This document shows, one piece after another, positions 42,742 through 52,700 of a DNA stretch of 64,000 nt. Each line of letters starts with the position of its first letter. Within the stretch, counting starts at the first letter, position 1. A model generated the notes under the pieces. It did no database searches. It worked only from the letters and a program-made list of their open reading frames with translations, and had not been told where the DNA came from. The position numbers and the translations under genes are program-made. The stretch is from Pseudarthrobacter albicanus (GTDB lineage Bacteria > Actinomycetota > Actinomycetes > Actinomycetales > Micrococcaceae). Location of the stretch: contig NZ_JAGPOT010000004.1 in assembly GCF_018224015.1 (NCBI RefSeq), positions 1 through 64,000 of the forward strand. Direction: 5' to 3'.

Positions 42742-44159
42742 GCGGGGACCTCTGCTGCCTGCCGCTTGGGATAGCGGGCAGAAGCTACCGCTGCGATCAG
42801 TGCTGCCACGGCCAATACACCCCAGATGGAGACGAGGCCGCCGTTGCTGATGTGCCCGGACTCGGCGGAGGATGAGGAGATGAGTTTCACGACGGCGGCG
42901 CCCACGGCGATGCCGGCAGTCAAGGCCAGTTCGTTGAGTCCGGCCGCCGTCGAGGTCTCCTCCAGCGGCACGCCCTCCACGGACAGCGCCCGGGTCCCTG
43001 CCTGGTAGATGCCAAGGCTCAGGTTGAACATCGCGAACCCGGCGCAGTACCCGGCCAGGGAGCCGTGGGCGACGGTCATGACCGCGAAGCCGCCGGCCAG
43101 CAGAAGACCCGCGAAGACAAGGGTGGCGCGTTCGCCGAACACTCTGAGCATCCGCGCGGTCAACAGCGAAGATGCCAGCGAGAACACAGACGCCGCGGCG
43201 AGGACGATGGCGATCATGAGGGGGCTGAGACCAAATCCGTAGCCTGTTTTGGCGGGGCTGGCGTGCAGAAAGATCCCGTTCGTACCGAAGTAGCTGATGG
43301 ATGCGAAGCCGAAGAAGAACGTGGCCAGTGAGACTGTGCGGATACGTGGATTGGCGAGCATGCGCAGGTCCATGAACCTCTTCCCGCTCTCCGGGCTCCG
43401 GGCGTCGAGCACAGCCCAGAAGGCCAGCAGCGTGAGTCCCAGAAGTCCGGATCCGAGCGTCCGGGCATCCAGCCAGCCCCAGTCCGGGCCCATCGAAAGG
43501 GCCACGACGAAGCCGATCAGGCCGAGGGAACAGGCCAGCAGGGGCACGAGGGCGATTCCCTCCCGCGTCGGGGTGCCGGCGTCGGGCAACAGGAAGGAAC
43601 AGACAAGGGCAACCACGGCAAAGGGCACAGCCACCCAGAAACCGAGCGTGGGGTCGTTGACGCCGACAATCCCTGCCAGCAGCCCACCTGCGCCGACCAT
43701 GATCATGAGCATGCCGATCATCACGCTGACGCCCGTGCGGGTGTGCCCGGGGCTGCTCACCCGCAGGATTCCCATCATCAGCGGAATGAAGCCCACAACG
43801 CAGGTGAGCAGGACAATGCCGACGGTCACTGTCCACAGCGACGGCCACAGCGCCATCATGAGTACCGCCAGCGCGACGACAGCTGTTGACCAGCGAAGCA
43901 CAAGTCTGTATCCGTAGCTGTCGCCGAGCCGGGAGATGATCGGCGTGAGCACGGCAAAGCTGACGTTCGAGATCAGGAAGATGCCGTTGATCGTCGGATC
44001 ATCGATCGAGAAGACGGGCCCGAGCGCGGGCAGGATGGGGTTCAGGTAGCCCTGGGTGACCCCGCTGAGGGATTCGATCAGGGCCATTGCCATGATCATG
44101 CCGGTGATCGTCCGGCGCGTGACGGCCGCCGTCGCCGGTGCCGCTGTCCTGCTTGCCAT
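42738..44159 (-). CDS. MFS transporter
   Basis: Protein of 473 aa with about 12-14 hydrophobic helices. ISRLGDSYGYRLVLRWS is the loop 2-3 motif A, and GILRVSSPGHTRTGVSVMIG lies in helices 4-5. The pattern fits DHA2-type carriers. It shares the operon with the M20 amidohydrolase (4-bp overlap), so it may move the amide substrate or a product. It is transcribed away from a two-domain Lrp-like regulator, 130 bp apart. Confidence 0.87.
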   Translation of the reverse strand: MASRTAAPATAAVTRRTITGMIMAMALIESLSGVTQGYLNPILPALGPVFSIDDPTINGIFLISNVSFAVLTPIISRLGDSYGYRLVLRWSTAVVALAVLMMALWPSLWTVTVGIVLLTCVVGFIPLMMGILRVSSPGHTRTGVSVMIGMLMIMVGAGGLLAGIVGVNDPTLGFWVAVPFAVVALVCSFLLPDAGTPTREGIALVPLLACSLGLIGFVVALSMGPDWGWLDARTLGSGLLGLTLLAFWAVLDARSPESGKRFMDLRMLANPRIRTVSLATFFFGFASISYFGTNGIFLHASPAKTGYGFGLSPLMIAIVLAAASVFSLASSLLTARMLRVFGERATLVFAGLLLAGGFAVMTVAHGSLAGYCAGFAMFNLSLGIYQAGTRALSVEGVPLEETSTAAGLNELALTAGIAVGAAVVKLISSSSAESGHISNGGLVSIWGVLAVAALIAAVASARYPKRQAAEVPA

Positions 44160-44289
44160 GTGCTTCCTTGCGGTTCGGGGCGCCGTGCGCCTGGAGTGAT
44201 GCGAGTCACCACGCTAGTTCCTCATCCGAGACCTCCCGATATATTGATGAAAAATCCCCGTAGGAGTACATAATCTGAAAGAATCGGCC
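44160..44289. promoter_or_regulatory. Divergent promoter region of MFS-M20 and the Lrp-like gene
   Basis: 130 bp with AT-rich stretches (TATTGATGAAAAAT, ACATAATCTGAAAG) unlike the GC-rich flanks. GAGTGATGCGAGTCACCAC may be an imperfect operator. No boxes assigned. Confidence 0.4.
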
Positions 44290-45291
44290 ATGATCTCCGA
44301 ATTGGACCTTGAAATCGTGAACGCCCTGCAGATCAATCCCCGGGCGGACTGGTCCCGGGTGGCGGACGTGCTCGGCCTTTCCGGGCCCACCATCGCCCGC
44401 CGCTGGACCGCCCTCGCCGACCAAGGCCTTGCGTGGATCACCCCGGCTCCGGGGCCGCGCTATCTCAACGCCGGCTGGTCCGCATTCGTTCATCTGTCGT
44501 CCCTGCCGGGCGAGCATGAGGCGCTCATCCGGCGGCTCTGCGCCGAGCCCGCCTTCGGTACTGTGTCCCTGGTTTCGGGTCCTCACGATCTGTTCGTGGA
44601 CTGCTTCGCGTCGAGCCACGAGGAACTCATGGGGATCGTCACCGGGGGGTTCGCGGACCTGCCGGGGGTGACGCGCAGGGAGGTTGTCTTTGTCACGGAG
44701 CTCTACCGGCAGGCTTCGGAATGGCGCAGCGGAACCCTGGAACCGGCGCTGGCGCGGCTCATGGCAAAGGAGTCGCTGCCCGTCCCGTCTGCCTACGCGC
44801 CGGACCGGCTGGATGCCACTCTGCTCGAGGAGTTGGCCCGCGATGGGCGGGCCAGTTGGGCAGAGCTGGGCGCCGCCTGCGGTGTGTCCCCCCAGACGGC
44901 AAGGAGGCGGGTGGAGCGGTTCCTCGCGGCCGGCTACATGACGATGAGGTGCGATACTTCGGTCGCCGCCCGGCAGGGCCTGCGGGAGGTGAGTCTAAGT
45001 CTCAACGTTCCCGCGACCCAGGTTGACGCCATCGGCCGGTACTTCGCAGGCCTGCCGAGTTGCCGGTTGAGCGCACAGGTCCTGGGCGCGCAGAACCTGT
45101 TGGTGACACTGTGGGTCCGCGACTATCTGGAGGTCCAAGGTCATGAACGCGAGCTGGCAGCACGAGCCCCGGGAAGCACCGTGATCTCCCGGGAAGCGGT
45201 GGTGCGCACCTACAAGCGGCTCGGCCACCTGTTGGACGAGTCCGGGCGAAGCTGCAGCGTGGTCCCCCTGCCACTGTGGCGCGAGGCCTAG
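44290..45291 (+). CDS. Two-domain Lrp/AsnC-like regulator
   Basis: Protein of 333 aa, twice the usual length. First HTH at 1-50 (ISELDLEIVNALQINPRADW, LGLSGPTIARRW) with an effector-like domain to about 150. Second HTH at about 175-225 (DRLDATLLEELARDGRASWA, CGVSPQTARRRVERFLAAGY) with a second effector half. It is an internal duplication of an Lrp unit. Divergent from the MFS-M20 operon, which it probably controls in response to an amino acid or amide. A terminator follows at 45319-45369. Confidence 0.85.
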   Translation: MISELDLEIVNALQINPRADWSRVADVLGLSGPTIARRWTALADQGLAWITPAPGPRYLNAGWSAFVHLSSLPGEHEALIRRLCAEPAFGTVSLVSGPHDLFVDCFASSHEELMGIVTGGFADLPGVTRREVVFVTELYRQASEWRSGTLEPALARLMAKESLPVPSAYAPDRLDATLLEELARDGRASWAELGAACGVSPQTARRRVERFLAAGYMTMRCDTSVAARQGLREVSLSLNVPATQVDAIGRYFAGLPSCRLSAQVLGAQNLLVTLWVRDYLEVQGHERELAARAPGSTVISREAVVRTYKRLGHLLDESGRSCSVVPLPLWREA

Positions 45292-45318
45292 CAACCGCTT
45301 AGCCTTATAACCCACCGA

Positions 45319-45369
45319 CCCGCGGCTGGTCCTGAGTTCGTTTCGGGACTGGCCGCGGTTTGTGTTTTC
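45319..45369 (+). terminator. Terminator of the Lrp-like gene
   Basis: CCGCGGCTGGTCC pairs with GGACTGGCCGCGG (two mismatches) around a 14-base loop, followed by TTTGTGTTTT. Confidence 0.75.
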
Positions 45370-45436
45370 GGGGTTGAGGAGGATCCGTGCCGTCGTTAGC
45401 GCAGTCCTTGCGGGCGGGGGTCTAACCGGCCGGGAC

Positions 45437-45700
45437 CTACGCGGACTTGAGCCATGCCTGGAGTGCTTGGCGGACTACTTCACTGCGCGTTGAATGATCT
45501 TGCTCCGCCCGCCTGGAGAGGGCGGCATTAAGGTCCGGGTCCAACCGGATTGCGGCCACCTGGGCAATCTCCGCTCCGATCCGGGGACGGCCGCGTTTCT
45601 TGAGGGCTGCCACGTCATAGCCGGCCACGGCTTCGTCAGCCCACTGGGCTATCTGGCTTTCAGTGACCGCTTGGCCGTTCATGGTTTCGTTTTCCTTCAT
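45437..45700 (-). CDS. Ribbon-helix-helix (CopG-type) protein
   Basis: Protein of 87 aa starting MKENETMNGQAVTESQIAQW; AGAGGAG lies 9 bp upstream. The longer frame to 46039 is rejected. The C-terminus (AAIRLDPDLNAALSRRAEQD, HSTRSEVVRQALQAWLKS) is an RHH DNA-binding fold of antitoxin type. No toxin gene lies beside it. Two inverted repeats just upstream are likely autoregulatory sites. Confidence 0.8.
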   Translation of the reverse strand: MKENETMNGQAVTESQIAQWADEAVAGYDVAALKKRGRPRIGAEIAQVAAIRLDPDLNAALSRRAEQDHSTRSEVVRQALQAWLKSA

Positions 45701-45754
45701 AGCCGTTTCTCCTCTCAAGGCAGTAAGTCCAAGTATTTGGCACGTGCTTTCATT

Positions 45755-45792
45755 GCGTGGCTGTACGTCCACGCGTATTTCGTATAACGAAA
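45755..45792. promoter_or_regulatory. Two inverted repeats upstream of the RHH gene
   Basis: GCGTGG-N8-CCACGC (45755-45774) and TTTCGT-ATA-ACGAAA (45778-45792), both perfect, follow each other within 38 bp. The second overlaps a possible -10 element (TTATAC on the minus strand). Confidence 0.65.
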
Positions 45793-45930
45793 ACATTACT
45801 GCTGTACCCGTTCTTGGCGCGAGGATCCCCCCGGGCGGGGTTTGGACGGCGTCGAAGCACCGCCCGGATATTGTCACACCGGCCACGTAGTCTGCCTTCA
45901 CGAGCTTGAAGAGCCCAACCGGGGGATGAC

Positions 45931-47046
45931 ATGGCGGACCTGATCCACGAGGCAATCGACAGGACGGACTCCGGGCCTGCCGCGGCCGCCTCGGTGCCTG
46001 AATCATTCGGGCCGAATGACGCCGACCGGCCGGAATCACTGGCAGACAGCGAGGGGGTCACCGACGACGCCGTCGCGGACTATCTGCGCCGGCTGCGCCA
46101 ATACGACTTGCTCACTGCCGAGCAGGAGGTGGAACTGGCCCAAGAGATCGAGGCAGGACTTTTCGCGGAACAGCTTTTGGCTGACGGAACACCGCGGCCC
46201 CGGCGGGACCTAAGGGAGCTTCGGACCATCGTCCTTCTGGGCAAGCGTGCCGCCGACACGCTGCTCCACGCCAACCTTCGGCTCGTAGTGTCGATTGCCA
46301 AGCACTACACCCACCGGGGCCTCGACTTTCTGGACCTGATCCAGGAAGGGAACCTGGGACTGCACAAGGCCGTCTGCAGGTTCGACTTCACCAAGGGTTT
46401 CAGATTCTCCACCTACGCCACGTTGTGCATCCGGCAGGCCATCACGCGTGCGCTGGCTGATCAGGGCCGCCTTATCCGGCTGCCGGTCAACGTCGTCGAG
46501 CAGGTGCAGAAACTCCGGTCAGCACAACGGACGGCCGCAATGGCGGGGACCGTGTGCAGCATCGAAGATCTTGGCCGGCTGACGGAGAATTCGATCGGAA
46601 AGGTTGAATATCTGCTGACCTTGGACAAGCCGGTTTATTCGCTGGACAGCCAGGTGCCCGACGGCAAAGGCGGAACCGAAGCGCTGGCCGAACAGCTGCT
46701 GGATCCCACTGATCCCGACGCGGCGGATTCGCTCTTCCATCAACAGATGAAGGAGCGGGTACATGCCGTACTCGACACGCTCGAGGAGCGGGAGGCAGGG
46801 GTCATTGCGATGCGCTTCGGCATGACGGGCGGTGAAGAGACGAGCCTGGATGCGGTCGGGAAGGTGTACGGCATGACCCGCGAATGCATCCGCCAGATCG
46901 AGGTCACGGCCATGAAGAAGCTCAAGGACCCGTCCCGGTCCAACGTCCTGCGGCAGTATCACTTCGACGGCGACAGCTCAGTCGGCCCGGAGCCCTCAAT
47001 CGGCGCGGAGACGGCGCCGGAGCCTGCGCCGGCGGAGCACGTATGA
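45931..47046 (+). CDS. Primary-like (group 2) sigma-70 factor
   Basis: Protein of 371 aa; GGGGGATG precedes the ATG. Region 1.2 is DDAVADYLRRLRQYDLLTAE. Region 2 is ANLRLVVSIAKHYTHRGLDF, LDLIQEGNLGLHKAV and GFRFSTYATLCIRQAITRAL. Region 3 starts RLIRLPVNVVEQVQKL. Region 4 has REAGVIAMRFGMTGG and VGKVYGMTRECIRQIEVTAM. It lacks the long region 1.1 of RpoD and differs at usually invariant spots (LCIRQAI for WWIRQAI), so it is an alternative factor, perhaps for stationary phase or stress. The AddB-like gene starts 37 bp downstream and may be co-transcribed. Confidence 0.9.
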   Translation: MADLIHEAIDRTDSGPAAAASVPESFGPNDADRPESLADSEGVTDDAVADYLRRLRQYDLLTAEQEVELAQEIEAGLFAEQLLADGTPRPRRDLRELRTIVLLGKRAADTLLHANLRLVVSIAKHYTHRGLDFLDLIQEGNLGLHKAVCRFDFTKGFRFSTYATLCIRQAITRALADQGRLIRLPVNVVEQVQKLRSAQRTAAMAGTVCSIEDLGRLTENSIGKVEYLLTLDKPVYSLDSQVPDGKGGTEALAEQLLDPTDPDAADSLFHQQMKERVHAVLDTLEEREAGVIAMRFGMTGGEETSLDAVGKVYGMTRECIRQIEVTAMKKLKDPSRSNVLRQYHFDGDSSVGPEPSIGAETAPEPAPAEHV

Positions 47047-47083
47047 TCGAGGAACTGTCGGTCCAACACATCCGGGGGATGAT

Positions 47084-49750
47084 GTGAACGTTTTGTTTGG
47101 CTTGTATCTGGACCGCGCTCCGTGGACCTACCGCAATTCCGCACTGGGCCAGGTCCGGCTAGGGCCGCTGGGGCTGGCCCAGCTGCTCCAGACCCGGCTC
47201 GGCCTGACCGGGCCCGACGTCCGCCACTCGACCCGGATCCGGCAGTTCATGGCCCGTCTCCAGGAGCAGGACGCCCCGGACGCCTGGTTCCACGGGTCCT
47301 TCTCTGTCGACCCCTGGTCCACCGCGATGGACCTGCTGAACCTGCGCGACGAGCTCGTGGTCAACGGCTGGACCGGCATCGCGCCGGACCGGTCAACCGC
47401 CAAGCTGAAGGCCCTCGCTTCCCTCGAGCAGAGCCCGCTTCCCCTCGACCGGGCATTCGCCGACCATCCCCTGGAACTCGTGCGCGAACTCGGGAGCGAT
47501 CCCACCGCCCACTGGCCGCTCGGGATCAGCCGGCTGGAACTCCAGCACCCCCGGGCCTCGTTCCCCGCCATCTGGCTGCGCCTCATCGGCGCCCTCGAAC
47601 GCCGCGGCGTGAGCGTCATAGAGCCGGCCCCGCAGACGGGGGCGGTCGGCGAGGTCACCGTCCTCGTCGCCAAGACCGAGTGGGAGGCAGCCGAGCACGC
47701 CGCCCGGTGGCTCGCCTCCGCCGAACACCCCGGCACGGACCGCGCCGCCGTCGTCGCCTCCGCGGGCACGGCCCTGCTGGACCAGGAACTGCAACGCCGC
47801 GGCCTGCCGCGGATCGGCGTCGGCAGCCGCTCCCGCTGGCGCGCCCTGGACCAGATCATTCCGCTGTTCTTCAACGTGATCTGGGGGCCGGTGGACGTCC
47901 AGCTGCTGGGCGAATTCCTCAACCTCCCCGTCAGCCCCGTCCGGCGCGGCGCCGCACGGCACCTGCTCCGCGCCCTCTCCGCCCAGCCCGGCACCGGCGG
48001 CGAGGAATGGCTGCGCGCGCTTGCGAACATAAGCAGCGACGAAACCCTCGGCCCCGGCGTCGCGGCAGAGCTGGACCTGCTGCTCAGCACCGGACTCCTC
48101 ACGGACGACGGGACCGTCAGCGGCAGCACCGTCGTCGAACGCGCGCAGTGGCTGCGCACCCAGCTCAGCCGCCGCGTCCAGCTGCATCCCCAGCTGGAAT
48201 CCGTGCTCAGCCAGCTCAACGAATTCACCGCCCTGATCGACGGGCCGGAGCCGGTGACGCGGAAGACGATTGCCCGGATCCTGGAATCCGTCATTCCCGC
48301 CGGTGCCAGTCCCCTGGCCGCCGGCGACGCCGCGCCGTGGGTCACGCTGCACGGCCCCGGCGAACTCTGCGACGACGTCGACACGCTTCTCTGGTGGGGA
48401 TGCCAGGATGACGGCCATGCCCCGCCCCGCTACTGGGACGAGGCGGAACGGCAGGCGCTACAGACTATCGGCGTCGAACTGCCCGATCCTGCCGCCCTGG
48501 CCGAGCTGGAACTCGCGGTGGCAGTGAACGCCGCGAGGCACTGCCGGCGGCTATTGCTGGTGCGCGCCGCCGAGATCAGCGGGGAGCCGACGAAGTCCCA
48601 CCCGGTGCTGTCATCGCTTGCCTTCGGCGCCCTGCCCGTGCCGCTGCCCGGAACCCCGGAGGAGAACAAGAAGGCTGTTGAACATGCCATCGCGGCCTTC
48701 ACCGTGACTCCCGCGGATCTGGTGCACGACGGCGTCTGGCGCCTCGCCGGCCGGACCGCTGCGGTCACACCCGTGCGGCCTTCCCCCGCCCGGCTTCTGC
48801 CGGCAGCCCACGAACTGGGCCCCCGCCCCGCCTTCATGCCCGAGCGGCTCTCCTACTCGCAGCTGAGCACCCTGATCGGCTGCTCCCTGAAGTGGGTGCT
48901 GGAGAAGAAGGGCCGGCTGAAGGTCGGCGACGCGCAATCCGTCCCCACCGGAAACACCATGATCGGCACCCTGGTCCACAAGGTCGTCGAGGAACTCTTC
49001 GGCGAGCTGTACGCCGGGAACCGGGCCGTGCCGGAGCCGGCGGAAGTCCAGGCCAAACTGGACCAGCTCGTGCCGCACTACGCCTCGGAGCTGCTGTTGC
49101 CGGGCAAGGGCAGCAGACTCGCCGGCCTCCGGCCCATCATCGAAAACTCCGTCATCAAGCTGTTCCAGACCTTGCAGACCCAGGGCGTCCACATCCGCGC
49201 CACCGAGCACGCCTTTGACAAGCCAGCCTCCTTCAACGTCAACGGAGCCCGGATCGAGGTCCAGGTCTCCGGCTCCATCGACGTCCTCGCCGCAGACCAC
49301 CGGGCTGATCCGGTGGTGATCGACCTCAAATGGACCAACCGCTCAAAGTACCGCCGGGAAGAGATCACCAACGGCGACGCGATGCAGCTCGCCCTGTACC
49401 ACTGGGCCTTGGACGACGGGCCGGACCCGATGTCCACCGTCGCCGAGGACGCCGCCATGTCCTACTACCTGCTCAAACAAGGCGAGTTTGCCTCCACCAG
49501 CAAACTCTTCGGGCCGGCCCTGGCCAGCCCGGCGTCCAGCCGGGGCACCTGGCAGCGTTCCGTCCGCGCCGCCGAATTCTCCATCGCGGAAGTGGTCGGC
49601 GGACGGGTCCTCGCCGCCGGACGGCAGGAACTGGGCTCCTCCGACGAGCAGCGGGAAGCCGCGACCGCGGACGGCAGGCTCTACCAGAAGCCTCCCTGCA
49701 ACTTCTGCGACTTCTCCGCCCTCTGCGGCCTCAAGGGGGACCTTTCATGA
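47084..49750 (+). CDS. AddB-like helicase/PD-(D/E)XK nuclease subunit
   Basis: Protein of 888 aa with a GTG start behind GGGGG. The N-terminal two thirds look like an inactivated UvrD-type helicase. A PD-(D/E)XK nuclease lies at about 725-770: SGSIDVLAADHRADPVVIDL then KWTNRS and GDAMQLALYHWAL. Cysteines in TLIGCSLKWVLEK (about 600) and PPCNFCDFSALCGLKG (about 872-881) can hold an iron-sulfur cluster as in AddB. It overlaps the AddA-like gene by 4 bp (ATGA). The two should form an end-resecting complex acting on linear DNA. Actinobacteria usually use AdnAB or RecBCD, so this is an additional or divergent system. Confidence 0.85.
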   Translation: MNVLFGLYLDRAPWTYRNSALGQVRLGPLGLAQLLQTRLGLTGPDVRHSTRIRQFMARLQEQDAPDAWFHGSFSVDPWSTAMDLLNLRDELVVNGWTGIAPDRSTAKLKALASLEQSPLPLDRAFADHPLELVRELGSDPTAHWPLGISRLELQHPRASFPAIWLRLIGALERRGVSVIEPAPQTGAVGEVTVLVAKTEWEAAEHAARWLASAEHPGTDRAAVVASAGTALLDQELQRRGLPRIGVGSRSRWRALDQIIPLFFNVIWGPVDVQLLGEFLNLPVSPVRRGAARHLLRALSAQPGTGGEEWLRALANISSDETLGPGVAAELDLLLSTGLLTDDGTVSGSTVVERAQWLRTQLSRRVQLHPQLESVLSQLNEFTALIDGPEPVTRKTIARILESVIPAGASPLAAGDAAPWVTLHGPGELCDDVDTLLWWGCQDDGHAPPRYWDEAERQALQTIGVELPDPAALAELELAVAVNAARHCRRLLLVRAAEISGEPTKSHPVLSSLAFGALPVPLPGTPEENKKAVEHAIAAFTVTPADLVHDGVWRLAGRTAAVTPVRPSPARLLPAAHELGPRPAFMPERLSYSQLSTLIGCSLKWVLEKKGRLKVGDAQSVPTGNTMIGTLVHKVVEELFGELYAGNRAVPEPAEVQAKLDQLVPHYASELLLPGKGSRLAGLRPIIENSVIKLFQTLQTQGVHIRATEHAFDKPASFNVNGARIEVQVSGSIDVLAADHRADPVVIDLKWTNRSKYRREEITNGDAMQLALYHWALDDGPDPMSTVAEDAAMSYYLLKQGEFASTSKLFGPALASPASSRGTWQRSVRAAEFSIAEVVGGRVLAAGRQELGSSDEQREAATADGRLYQKPPCNFCDFSALCGLKGDLS

Positions 49751-52700
49751 ACCACGCGTTGAGCAACGTCACGATGATCACGGCCAGCGCCGGCACCGGC
49801 AAGACGTACAGCCTGATGGGCGAAATCGCCCGCGAAATCCACAACGGCACGAGGCCCGGCCAGATCCTCGCCACCACCTTCACCAAGAAGGCCGCCGCCG
49901 AACTCATCGACCGCGTCCAGGCCGAACTGTTCGGCCAGGAACGCCCCGACGCCGCCCGGCAGATGTCGGTGAGCATGGTGGGCACCGTCAACAGCGTCTG
50001 CAGCCGCCTGCTCCAGGAATACGCCGTCGACGCCGGGCTCTCGCCCGCGCTGCAGGTCATCGCCGAGGACGAGCAGCTCCGGATCTTCCAGCTGGCCACG
50101 GACGACGTGTTCGCAGAGTTCACCCCGCGGATCCAGCCGCTCGCCCGGCGCCTGGGGCACGACGGCGAAGCGGACATCCGGGGCAGCGACACCGACTGGC
50201 GGACAATCGTCCGCGACATCACGGACGCCGCGCGCAGCAACAGGATCGCCCCCGCGAGCCTGGCCCGGTCCGCCTCCTTGTCCTGGCAGGGACTGCAGCA
50301 GATCCTGGGTCCGGCGGGCCTCGACGACCGTGCTTCCTGGTCCAACCAGCTCCTCCAGGGCCTCATGGGCCTCCGCACGCTGGCCGCTGACATTGCCGAA
50401 GCCGGCAAGACTCCGCCCAAGAACCTGGTCGCCTCGATCACCCTGCTCGAGCCTGTCCTGTCCCATGCGTCGCCGGAGGATGCGCCCTGGCGTTTCTGGA
50501 TCGACGCGGCAGGGGTGTCGAACGCGGACGCCAAACGGCAGCTGGAAAGCTACATTTCGGCGGTCGAAACCGATCTGGCGGCCAACCCGGCCTTCCAGAC
50601 CGAGCTGCGGGAGTTCACCGAGCTCGTGTTTGCCTGTGCCGCGTCGTGCCTGGACCGCTTCGCCGACTTCAAGCGCCAGTACGGGCTCATCGACTTCGCG
50701 GACCAGGAAACCCTGGTCCTGGACCTGCTGGAAAACAACCAGGAGTTCCGCGCGTCCATCGCCGGGCGGATCAGGTTCATGGTGGTGGACGAGTTCCAGG
50801 ACACCAGCCCGCTGCAGCTCCAGCTCTTCACGAAGTTTGCCGAGCTGGTGGACAAAGTTGTCTGGGTGGGCGACTCCAAGCAGGCCATCTACGAGTTCCG
50901 GGGCACGGACCCGGAACTAATGAGGGCCGTCGCCGCCCACGTGGAGAACAAACGTCAGCTGCACCATTCGTGGCGGTCCAAGGAAGCCGTCATCGACCTC
51001 TCCAACGAGATCAGCCTCGCCATGTTCCCGGATCTCGCCGACACCGAAGTCAGGCTGACGGTTCCGGAGGCCCGGCTCGAGGCTTCGCATCCCAAGAACG
51101 CCCTCGGCGGTTCGCGGGAGGCCTGGACCCTCGCAGCGAAGACGGTGCCGGCACAGCGCCGGGCCATCGCCGCCGGCGTCGTGGACCTGATCCAGCGCCG
51201 CGGCCTCAAGGCGTCCGACGTCGCCGTCCTCACCCGGTCCAACGCCGGCGTGGCGGCCATCGCTGCCGCACTGACAGCGCTCGGGGTCAAGGCAACCACC
51301 AACACGTCCTCGCTGTTCGCCGCCCGGGAAATCCAGCTGGTCCGTGCCGGGATGGCCTTCGTCGCCTCCGACGACGACACGGTGGCCCTGGCTGAACTGG
51401 CCCACCTGCATCCGGACCATCCCCAATTCAGCCGCTGGGTCCCTGCGTTATTCGACGCCGCGGAGCCGAAGGAGGAACTCCAGCGCTGGGCCAGCGCGCC
51501 ATTGGTGTCCGGGCTGGTGGAGCTTCGCGGCCTGGCCACGCTGTGCACCCCCACGGAGATCATGGAGGAAGTGGTCTCCCGGCTCGGTGTTGCCCGGCTC
51601 ATCAAGTCGTGGAGCAGCCCCGGAACCCGGCTCAAGAACCTGGACGCGCTGCGCTCGATGCTGGAGCGGTACTACGAATCCTGTGCCGCCCTGGGCAAGC
51701 CCGTCACCCTCAGCGGCTCGCTGACGTTCCTGGCCGACGCCGACAGTGCCGGCAGCGAGAACTTCGGCGACGACGTCGTCAATGTCCTGACCTACCACAA
51801 GGCCAAGGGGCTGGAATGGCCGGCGGTGGTGCTGGCCGGGCTCGATGCCGACGTTGCGGCGAAGCCGTGGGGCGTCGCCGTCGAAGGAGTGCCGGAGATC
51901 GATGTCCGGAACCCCCTCGTGGGCCGCTGGATCCGCTTCTGGCCCTGGCCGTTCGGCGCCAAGGGATTCAAGCCGCTCTCCGCAGCGGCAGACGAATCGG
52001 CTGTCGCGCAGCGTGTTCTGGCGCGGCGGCAGGCCGACTCGGCGCGGGTGCTCTACGTGGGCCTGACCCGCTCGGTCAGCGTGACCTGCCTCGCCGCCGC
52101 CAAACCTGCACCGGCCTCGCTGAACACCCTGGGGCATGGCCCGATTGTGGAGTGGACCGCGGGCGCCGGGAGTGAAGGCACCTTGGTCATTCAGGGCCGC
52201 GACGGTGAACGCAGGCTGTCCGTCGAGACCTTCAGCTACGAGCCGGCCGACGGGCGGCCAGCAGACGGCGCAGGCGCAGGCGGGGAGTTCGAGGATTCCC
52301 TCACCGTCGCGTCCCCGGTATCCCGGAAGCCGGCGCGCGTCACAGCCAGCTCCCTGGAAAGTTTCGGCTGCGTGGCCGACGTCACCGAGGCCGCAGCCCT
52401 GGGGCCGCAGCTGATCGCCCACGGGGCCGCCCACTGGGACCACGTCGGCTCGGCCATCCACGGCTATTTCGCCCTGCCCCTTGCTGAGATGGGCGAGGAC
52501 GTCCGGCTCGCAGCGGCGCAGCGGCTCCTTGACCGCTGGGGCGCGGCATCCGCCGTCGAACCTCACGTTGTGGTGGAAGCGGGCGAACGCATGCTCGCGT
52601 TCTTCGCCCGGCACTACCCCGGGGCGACGCTCATTACCGAGCAGTCCGTCGCCTGGCGGAACGCCGACAACCAGCTTATGGAAGGGTGGATCGACCTCCT

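Noticed and set aside
42742..43848. Extension of the M20 frame upstream
   Set aside because: It overlaps the MFS gene; the ATGA junction at 42738-42741 fixes the start.
49330..49746. Extension of the AddA-like frame upstream
   Set aside because: It is antisense-like shadow within addB; the ATG at 49747 overlaps the addB stop and precedes the Walker A motif by ten residues as in the family.
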